This document shows positions 56,777 to 64,000 of a stretch of 64,000 bases of DNA, piece by piece (position 1 is the stretch's first letter; each line of letters opens with the position of its first letter). Origin of the DNA: Euphorbia lathyris (taxonomy: Eukaryota > Streptophyta > Magnoliopsida > Malpighiales > Euphorbiaceae); assembly GCF_963576675.1 (NCBI RefSeq), contig NC_088912.1, positions 57,436,395 through 57,500,394 on the forward strand, given 5' to 3'. Below the pieces are notes generated by a model. That model was not told where the DNA came from, made no database searches, and was given only the letters and a program-made list of their open reading frames with translations. Made by a program: the position numbers and the translations under genes.

Positions 56777-58120
56777 TGTTGGTCCCTTGTAAGGTTGCAA
56801 GTATAGTTCCAAGGGGGGGGGGGGGTTAGGAACTATTTAAACTTTTTTCGCAATTAGGGCAGACTTCTTTTTCTAAGGAAAAAGGTTTTAACAGCGGCGC
56901 TGAGTAAACAGCAAGATACCGGCTTAGTCAACTGGTGACTAGGTCAGTTTCTTGGCTTGAGTCAGGAGATAGCACTTAGAGTCTATTCCTGAGCTCAGAC
57001 GTTTAACGCGCACAACTCAACTTGACCTATTTACTTGGTCAGTTTTTGGTTATTTTAAGCAAGCAATATAAATAAGGAGTTAAAGGTAAGAAATACTTTA
57101 CTCAGCAGATTTATCCAGGTTCGGCTTCTTCTAAGCCTACGTCCTGTCCCCGGAACACGTTCCGAGATTTCGAATCCTCTACTGAGCTCTTTAAAGGTAG
57201 AGCCTCAAACCTTTTACAATCTTAGCAACTGAGTATAACAAGAGTACCTTCCTCTATACCTCTACTCAGTCCTAATCTCTCGCTGAGTACTATAACCGAG
57301 TACTCAGCCTCTCCTTTCTAATCTCTAGAAATGATAAGTGTTTTGTCCTATACAAAGATTTGCTAAGACACTTTAGACGATTGAAATAATCACTCTAGAC
57401 TTTTACACAGATATAAGAATTGTAGTGTAAGATTTGCTTTGCTTCTTTACTTGCAGAACTTGTGTAGAAATTTGGTCAGCGTAATGGCTTGATCAAGTTC
57501 TGTGTTGAGTGAAGCTTCTGATGGCACTATTTATAGAGACGTCTAGGCATCAGTCATTTCGAATTTCGAAATAACCGTTGGAGGGAAACGGCTACCTGTC
57601 TTTGTCATCCTGACTTGCTCAGAGCTCTCGGCCAATCAGAATTGTGTATCTTCTGTCCTCGGTCAGCTCAGCAGATTGTCTCTCCTTTTATGGTAAAGTC
57701 AACTGGACAGCATACTGTGTCGTCTGAACTTTACCCGAAGGGGAAATACTTTGTCTGGAAGTTTTCCTTGGCCAGCTGCTGTCTTGTACGTTTGTCGAAT
57801 CTACTCAGCAGCTTCATCTTGAAGTTGTTCCCGAAGGTCTTCTAGATCCTTCTTTTGCTGAGTTGCGTTTTGTTCAAAACGGCAACGTCTTGACAAACGC
57901 GGGCCGAGTTGTATTGAGTTGTTTGACTTGGGCATTGACTTCCGTATTGAGCTTGGGCCTTTTAATTCTTGTGTCTTATAAACAGTTTTAACTCAACATT
58001 GAACAAACACATTAGTAGAATAAATCAAAGCATTTAACCTTAGTGTGTTTAGAATATGTATTTTAATTATACTTAAACAATTTTGTCAAATCAAAATTTA
58101 TGTGGAAAGGTGTTTCAACA
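56777..58120 (-). repeat. SIRE 5' LTR
   Basis: 1344 bases, same ends as the 25941 copy. It carries 15 extra bases (CCCGAAGGGGAAATA) near 57735 and a longer G-run near 56814. The TATA box TATAAATAG is on the minus strand at 57527-57535 and would drive the element. Confidence 0.92.
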
Positions 58121-58125
58121 ATAAT

Positions 58126-60715
58126 CAGCATCATTGATGCAATTCTAGCTAATTTCAATATTAATGTTATAATAGATTATGCTCATAATGTTCCTTATAA
58201 TTTTTGAAAGATTTGACAAGATCATATGCTTATGATGCATATCCTACCACGTTTTTGCAAGTAAAAATGAAATCAATAATCAACGTTTTTATGCAAAGGC
58301 CAATCTAATTCGTATTTTACCATCTCCTAATTCTTATTTTTCAGATTGTAATGCTTTTAATAGTTTTATTTTAGATATGGGTTCAGTAAGGTGTTTATAA
58401 TTTCTTCTACCTTATTTGCTTATATCATTTCGCTGAAGCTTATTTTTCAGATTTTTATGTTTTTTAACAATTGTTGTATTTAGGATATAGGTTACTATTC
58501 TAGCTAGCAATCAACATTTTAGCAGCTTTTTTCATCTTCCTATTCTCCCTCTTTTGTACTCTTTCTTATGAAAATTGGTCCCTCTAAAATTGTAGTATTC
58601 TTAGATTTCCTCTATAGACTTTCATTTGGGTTCGATTTTAGTTTGATTATGGGTTTGAAATACCCCTTCTATGATGGATTCCATCTACCATGGGTTCAAA
58701 GGTATACATATGCATTTATGGGTTCAATTTTCTACAATCTCTTCATTACAATCTCGCCCTAAGCGATTTTAGTCATTATGGGTTTTTTATTTTCCTTTTT
58801 CTCTATAGAGTTGGTTCTTCTTTTTTCTTTATGTGTTGGATCTACCATGGCTTCAATATATTTTCCCTGCATGTTCAAGTTTTCTGATTTCTTCATTTTA
58901 TACTTACTTAATTGAGTGCCTGTTACAGATTTTCAATTGAAAATGACAGCATACAGAGAGTGTAAGATGATTACAACTATATTTTTTAGCCTTGAATTTA
59001 AATCCATTGTCCGGTTTGAATTCGCTAGACGTAGGTAGCATTCGGAGTTGGATACAACTATTTTTTTCTTAGTTCAGTAGTTGTAGGAATATATGACTAT
59101 TACCTAACATGTTTTCTTAAATTTTTCTTTCTCAATTGTTTCTTCTCTATTGTTTCTCACTGCTTTCTCAATTGTTTCTCTCTCAACTACTTCCAATTGT
59201 AACTTCTGTAGAAACTGATTCTTTTTCTTACCTCTTTTTCCCTCACCCTTAATATGTTTCCTCAACTGCTTATTACTATTCCGACTTCTAAAAAAATAAC
59301 GCCAAAAACCTTAACTAACACTTGCCATTTTCATTTACGGAATTTAGGTAATTGGGTTGCGAGAAATTGTCAAAAGGATATTGAAGAGATTTTGAAAAGG
59401 TACTGTTTTTGCAAGAAATAAAGCCAGAATTCTAATGTGTACTGCTCCATCTACTAATTGATATTTCAATTTTATTAATTTTTTATATTAGAGTTGTTAA
59501 GTAAATGTAAACAGAGTTTAAAATTGTATATAAATATTTTTTTTCTTTGCTGCTAAGTTAGATTTGCTAATTGATTATCTTTATTTGCTGCTAAATTTTA
59601 TTTTTATTTATATAAGCCATAACTTTCATAAATAGGTACTTGTAGTTATCATTCTCATTATTTTATCATCTTTCTTTAGAAAGAGAATTTATGACTAACG
59701 ATTGTTTTAACTATTTTCTTACTGCTTTAGCTTAGGGATTTCGAATTTCACAGATTCATTTGGCTAAAGATTATTGATTCAAATGCATTTTCGCTTAATT
59801 TTACATCAATTTTTTTTGAACTACTGTTCACTCGGACTGAAATCCTCTATATTCCTGCTATTACACTTGATTTTTGTTGAATATATTCTTGCAAATTTTG
59901 ATATTTTGTATCTTAAGATTTATGAACACCACTGGCAGCAATATTGAAGGTAACATATTGAATATGTGTCCAAGTTTTTTATCATGGCAATTGTATATGT
60001 CATTAAAGTAATTAATCTTTGTTGGCAAAAAAGCATTTTAAGACCCCTGATCTTTCATTTTTTGGTGCATTAAGCTTCTAATTTTTATTTGGACACATTA
60101 AATCCCCGATTATTATTAAGCCCTTGCTTCTCAAAATGGTTAGTTGTGAATATTTAATTCAATGAAAAAAAGCGTTCATTTCATCCTTTGAAACTATATT
60201 TTTTACAGTTCGAAATAAGATTTTTATAGTTTTCCTATAGCCACATTACATATATTAAAAACTATTTCGGACTATTAAAAATAAAAATCCAAATGCATTT
60301 ATATTCAAAGCCACTCTGTTAACCGACTTTTATATTCAAAATTAACTTTTACGAGTATAAGGGGCTTAATGTGACAGAAAATAAAAGACCAAAGTTTTAA
60401 TATATCCAAATAAAAAAATTAAGGGCTTAATGTATAAAAAAGAAGAAGAAAAAAACTACTTTTTTTACCATATTTGGTTAACAAAAACAAAACATATATA
60501 CTTATATTTAAAATATAATTTTTAAAGAAATATTTAATAAAATAGAGTAATTACATTACTAAATTTGCTTATATTTATTTATTTTGATATGCAAAATAGT
60601 ATACAATATATTTCACAACCATTAAACTTTAAATTGTTTTTTATTCTTTATTTCAAATATATATGAATCAATAAATAGTAGTAAAATTTAGGGACAAAGA
60701 AGATTTTAAAATATT
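58126..60715. other. Right part of the Helitron, no gene seen
   Basis: AT-rich, T-rich sequence with many stops in all frames. It holds one internal inverted repeat (60065-60436) and nothing I recognise as coding. Confidence 0.5.
60065..60436. repeat. Fold-back repeat inside the Helitron
   Basis: The left arm (GCATTAAGCTTCTAATTTTT, then ATTTGGACACATTAA) is mirrored on the right (ATATCCAAATAAAAAAATTA, then GGGCTTAATGTA). Arms are about 45-70 bases and about 80% matched. It is probably a small MITE or a remnant of one. The duplication at its ends is not resolved. Confidence 0.5.
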
Positions 60716-60730
60716 CCGTGCATTGCACGG
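60716..60730 (+). terminator. Helitron 3' hairpin
   Basis: Seven-base arms CCGTGCA and TGCACGG with a one-base loop, ten bases before CTAG. This is the transposition terminator shape of plant Helitrons, not a transcription terminator. Confidence 0.75.
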
Positions 60731-60996
60731 GTGTTTAACGCTAGTATTGCTTAATATGTGAATTAAATTCATGTTCTGAAGCAAATATTAACTTCGCATA
60801 TTGCGAAATATGCGAAGTCAGACAGAAGGGAGAAAGAAGAAAAACTAAAAAATTTCTAAGTGTTATATATATTAAGGATATTTTGGAAAAGTCACAAAAA
60901 AAATAGTATAGATAGGTAATGGGTTGAGTAAATGGACTAAATATGTAAATAAGTCTCCCGTTTCACTCAATTTTGTAATTTTTTTTTATAGATAAT

Positions 60997-61601
60997 CTTT
61001 TATAATTGAGCTTTGTTGAGGAGATTAATGAAAATTAATGGAATGTAAAATTTTAATTTAATTTTATTTGAGAGTTTTTTTTTTTTTTTGTAAATAAAGA
61101 TTAACGGGAGTTGAACATTATACTTTTTATTAACTCTATCTTCTAATCTCTAAAACTAATCTTTTAACTTTCATTTATATTCAATCAAATCTCAAACAAG
61201 ATTAAATTTTAACCTTCATTTCCACGTGGGATTAAATGCATCATTGGCTACTGAATTTATATGGTTGTCTCAAAATGGCAACTCAAATTCAAATTGTCTC
61301 AATAAAATCACTCAATTTTGAGATTTGTCTCAAATAGGTAACTCCAACAATTTTACTGGTTAAAATGCATCGAAATGATGCCATGACTAACACATGAGCA
61401 TGAGTTAACTCAGATGTTTAACCAGAACGATACGTAGCAACTACATGTCGGTTAGTTTTATGAAAAAATACTAAATTTTGCTTTTTTATAAAAATAGTTG
61501 ACGTGGCTGTAAGGCTCAAACTCAAAATTGGGAAAAAAGAAAAGAAGAAATCTTCCAAAACCCTAAAATCTGCCCTTCTGATTCTGTATTGACCAACATC
61601 A
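60997..61601. other. Upstream region of the CHZ-like gene
   Basis: AT-rich to 61200. Then comes a stretch with repeated GTCTCAAAATGGCAACTC / GTCTCAAATAGGTAACTC words (61265-61345), probably a fragment of an old repeat. The last 100 bases before the ATG should hold the transcript leader. No TATA box is convincing. Confidence 0.4.
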
Positions 61602-62204
61602 ATGGCGGAAACTGAAAATAAGGATAACCCTACATTGACCGCCAAACGTAAACTCGAACCGTTTCCAATTTCTAAAGACAATGAAGAAGAAGGAAGTCAA
61701 AACAAATATCAAAAGCTCCAATTCCTCACCCACAATGATATTTCAGTCCCCAACGAAGAAAACTCTACCGGAAATATGCCTCTAGAACTTTCTAATATCA
61801 ATTCCGGCTCCAATTTCTCGATTGGTGAAGAGAAAAGTGTCAGTAAAGCTCAGGCTGAAGAAAACGCGGGCGCAGAAGTAGACGAGGAAGAAGAAGATGA
61901 TACTGATTTTGAAGATGAGGAGGAAGAAGAGAATGGAGAGGCAGCTGCTGTGGATAGGAAAGGTAAGGGCATAATGATTGAGGAGGAACGTGATGATAGT
62001 GATGACGACGACGATAATTCAGGTGACGGTGGAAGTGAAGTGGACAGTGATTGCAATGAGCTAGAGGATGATCCTCTGGCTGAAGTTGATTTGGATAACA
62101 TCCTTCCGTCGAGGACGCGGAGGAGAGCGGTGCAGCCTGGGGTTTATATTGCTAATGATCTTGATAACGATGAGAATGAGGATGGCCATGGCAGTGATTC
62201 CTGA
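61602..62204 (+). CDS. Acidic nuclear protein with CHZ-like motif, putative H2A.Z-H2B histone chaperone
   Basis: 200 codons, single exon, ATG in good context (CATCAATGGCGG). The N-terminal third is polar with a basic patch (KRKLEPFP). Residues 82-160 are strongly acidic with two Asp/Glu runs (DEEEEDDTDFEDEEEEE; DDSDDDDDNSGDGG) split by a basic KGKGIM. Residues 158-183 read PLAEVDLDNILPSRTRRR then AVQPGVYI, which resembles the CHZ motif of Chz1-type chaperones (acidic lead, NI(I/L), Arg-rich). Such proteins bind H2A.Z-H2B dimers in the nucleus. The frame is intact and unlike the transposon ORFs nearby. The function is from motif resemblance; another small acidic chromatin protein is possible. 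Confidence 0.65.
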   Translation: MAETENKDNPTLTAKRKLEPFPISKDNEEEGSQNKYQKLQFLTHNDISVPNEENSTGNMPLELSNINSGSNFSIGEEKSVSKAQAEENAGAEVDEEEEDDTDFEDEEEEENGEAAAVDRKGKGIMIEEERDDSDDDDDNSGDGGSEVDSDCNELEDDPLAEVDLDNILPSRTRRRAVQPGVYIANDLDNDENEDGHGSDS

Positions 62205-63880
62205 TTCAAGGAAGGTTAGTCTTAAATTCAGGTTAGTAGTTACCAACTTCGGGGTTAGTAATTAGTATTAGTGATTTGGTGATACAATGGCTTAGTTTAC
62301 GCGTTCATACAAATTGTTGAATGCTACCGGAGAGATTTTTCTTTAAAAAACTTTGATTAGACATAATCTTATCTTTAAATGCGGGATCTTGTATTATGCT
62401 GTTGGAGTAATATTTGGTTAGATCTTACTTGCAAGATAAGGGATTTTAGATGCAGTGCCTAGTTTCTGGTTTTGAAGTTCATTCAACCATCTTTGTGAAA
62501 GTTTCACTGAGAAAAGACCAAACAAGTAAATGATGCAAAGAATTTTAATGCATTTGGAGTTTCCTTTCACTAATGTTGGTGATTTTTTCCCTAGCTAGAT
62601 TTCTCCAATATTTTCTTTCAACTTGAACTTATTTATTTTGAGAAAGTGTGCTTCAAGTGCAAATATGTTCTTTGGGAATAAACTAGGATGAAAAACTACT
62701 TCAGCTAGTTGCCATTTAGTGGGTAGTAATTATTAGTAATCCGGTAATCCTTTCTTGATCTTCCTAGTTGAAACTGACAGTAGTAATATAGGAAAAGAAA
62801 AGGTAGGAATGCAGAAAGTTCTCGATGCTGATGAGGCAAAATGAATTAGAATAGACCCTAAAGGATATCGTTATTGTTACAATTGTTATATTCTCAATAA
62901 TTCCATTCTACCTTAGCAATAGAAATAAATGGCTACATTAAGTTAAATTGTGACCCATGTCAATGCAAAAAAATTTAGTAGATTCCTTTTATTTTGGTAC
63001 TGTATGATCCCATAACTTCAAAATATATATTTTAACTCAGATCCAAGAGAAGAATCTTGAACATCCCTTTGGTATTTTCGTTCCATCCATTGCTCATATA
63101 CCTCTCCCTCCTATCTTTTAAATTTCCTCTGGGTTTGCTTTCTTTTATTGTTGGCTATTTATGTGAAATGATGACATTTAGTGAGTATCTATTGCAACCT
63201 TTTAGTTACCCATGATGATTCTTTATTATCTTACTGTTTGATAAAGAAGATTAAGCGGTGGTTTCTAGCACTTGCAGAATAACTTCGTTGTTTAGAATTC
63301 TGGATTAATTAAGTTATAATATATAGGTTATATGCTATAAAAAGTGTTATTATGTGAACTAATAGTTAGACAACTTGTAATTTTGCATGTCTGCATTATG
63401 ATTTGACTTACTATTTTGTACTATGAACATATGTCAGTTGTGAATAAGTTAGAGAGTTTTTGTTGAATCTTGTAAATTGATTGTTGATTCACATTGATAA
63501 TTTCAAATTTCTATTTGACAATTATGGCTGCAATCCCAGTAGGCTCTTGCATCCTCAAGAAACGTGGGATTCATTTCTTACATTTTTCAATGCTGAACAA
63601 GTCCAGCTCTTTATTGCAACTTCACAAAATAGTAAATTAAGTTTCATGTGCTTTTCTTCAGCAGCCAAAACCATCCAGCGGGATATCCATGCCGCAAATT
63701 GTATATGACAATGTGGTAAAAAAATATAATTTGCAACCATTGACAGAGGATCATTCTCCATGAGATGCATGCTGCATATGTACTTATTATGGTTAAAAGG
63801 TTGCAAATTATCATGTTATGTATCTCTGTTATTGGGTGATGAAAGAACTGTCTATGCATGTGATCATAGTTGTTAAAGGC
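62205..63880. other. Downstream of the CHZ-like gene; possible spliced 3' UTR
   Basis: No credible ORF. GAAG|GTTAGT just after the stop (62211-62218) and TTCTTCAGCAG before 63663 could be splice sites of a 3' UTR intron, but this is weak. The rest looks like ordinary non-coding DNA. Confidence 0.3.
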
Positions 63881-63881
63881 A

Positions 63882-64000
63882 CAATGCGCACTAAGGCGCT
63901 AAGGGGTCCTGGAGCCTAGGCTCAAGGCGCACGCCAGAGGAACACAGACGCAGAAAATATATATATATATATAGAATACTCTTTTACTAGTTAAAGCATA
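63882..64000. repeat. Edge of a GC-rich interspersed repeat and (AT)n microsatellite
   Basis: AAGGCGCTAAGGGG and CTCAAGGCGCACGCC are the kind of AAGGCGC-rich end seen in plant interspersed repeats. An (AT)n run lies at about 63957-63973. The element continues beyond the window. Confidence 0.35.

Larger units (their letters stand above)
25941..58120 (-). mobile_element. SIRE/Maximus-type Ty1/copia retrotransposon, TSD ATAAT, split by an Ogre-like element
   Basis: LTRs lie at 25941-27267 and 56777-58120, with perfect ATAAT duplications at 25936-25940 and 58121-58125. The PBS is of tRNA-Met type. On the minus strand the order is gag, protease, integrase, RT, RNase H and then a third ORF, the SIRE layout. 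Without the Ogre-like insert (35060-55772 plus one duplicated 5-mer) it is about 11.5 kb, a normal size for SIRE. The LTRs differ at about 19 positions of 1.32 kb by my count, plus a 15-base indel, or about 1.5%. All ORFs carry stops. Confidence 0.92.
25210..60744 (+). mobile_element. Helitron-like element, split by the SIRE insertion
   Basis: The 3' end has the classic form: a hairpin CCGTGCA-T-TGCACGG at 60716-60730, ten bases, then CTAG at 60741-60744 followed by T. The 5' end is taken as TCTATATACTTAAATC at 25210, preceded by A, giving A|TC...CTAG|T and no target duplication; TCTATCTATATAC at 25206 fits equally well. Only 25210-25935 and 58126-60744 belong to it; the rest is nested SIRE. 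The roughly 3.35 kb has no Rep/helicase or other credible ORF, so it is non-autonomous. Confidence 0.6.
23888..60990. mobile_element. Outer element with inverted ends, interrupted by the Helitron nest
   Basis: About 110 bases at 23888-23997 match the reverse complement of 60876-60990 at roughly 80%: AAATTACAAAATTG, GGAGACT.ATTTA.ATATTTA and GTGACTTT.CCAAAATA.C are shared. Both inner flanks also carry TTCGCATATTGCGAAAT palindromes (25060-25160 and 60791-60818). If the Helitron is removed, 23888-25209 and 60745-60990 join into a 1.6-kb TIR element with no ORF. A target duplication is not clear. The alternative is two independent inverted copies of one repeat. Confidence 0.45.

Noticed and set aside
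61850..62101. Poly-Ser ORF on the minus strand
   Set aside because: It is the complement of the Asp/Glu-rich part of the CHZ-like gene.
63481..63859. Short ORFs near the right end
   Set aside because: Overlap on both strands, no domain; at most part of a 3' untranslated exon.

Overview
This is nuclear DNA from a flowering plant, most likely a eudicot. The evidence is dense LTR retrotransposons of the plant Ty3/gypsy Tat-Ogre and Athila lineages and the Ty1/copia SIRE lineage, spliced GT-AG genes, Helitron and MULE-type ends, and one ordinary acidic nuclear-protein gene at the right end. I see no rRNA, tRNA or bacterial feature. The species cannot be named from the sequence.

Left third (1-18940). 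A Tat-lineage element on the minus strand (5' LTR 18434-18940, gag and protease 14761-18396, RNase H and integrase 3105-4520, 3' LTR outside the window) has a decayed intron-containing gene on the opposite strand (1-2687). It is broken by a solo Athila-type LTR with a perfect 5-bp duplication (16106-17607) and by a composite Athila block (about 4520-14760). The block holds a truncated plus-strand Athila, an unrelated LTR-like fragment and a minus-strand Athila with an intact ATHILA ORF-1. The Tat element lies against a 3.7-kb degenerate tandem array (18941-22690) rich in TTTACGTAAA palindromes.

Middle and right (23042-60996). After a 816-bp MULE-type MITE comes a nest: an element with inverted ends (about 23888-60990) holds a Helitron-like element (25210-60744), which holds a SIRE copia element (25941-58120, TSD ATAAT), which holds a 20.7-kb Ogre-like element (35060-55772, TSD GCCGG), whose 5' LTR holds another 9-bp-TSD MITE (54013-54602). 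LTR divergence counted by eye is about 1.5% for SIRE and 0.8% for Ogre, in agreement with the nesting order.

The Ogre-like element is the most unusual object. Its gag region has four tandem capsid-like modules. Its 3' region holds two related 39-bp tandem arrays. It also carries a six-exon plant-mobile-domain gene antisense to pol, with its own TATA box; two nonsense codons now interrupt that gene. The SIRE element carries a Transposase_32-like third ORF.

Right end (61000-64000). A single-exon acidic protein with a CHZ-like motif (putative H2A.Z-H2B chaperone, 61602-62204) is the only likely host gene seen.
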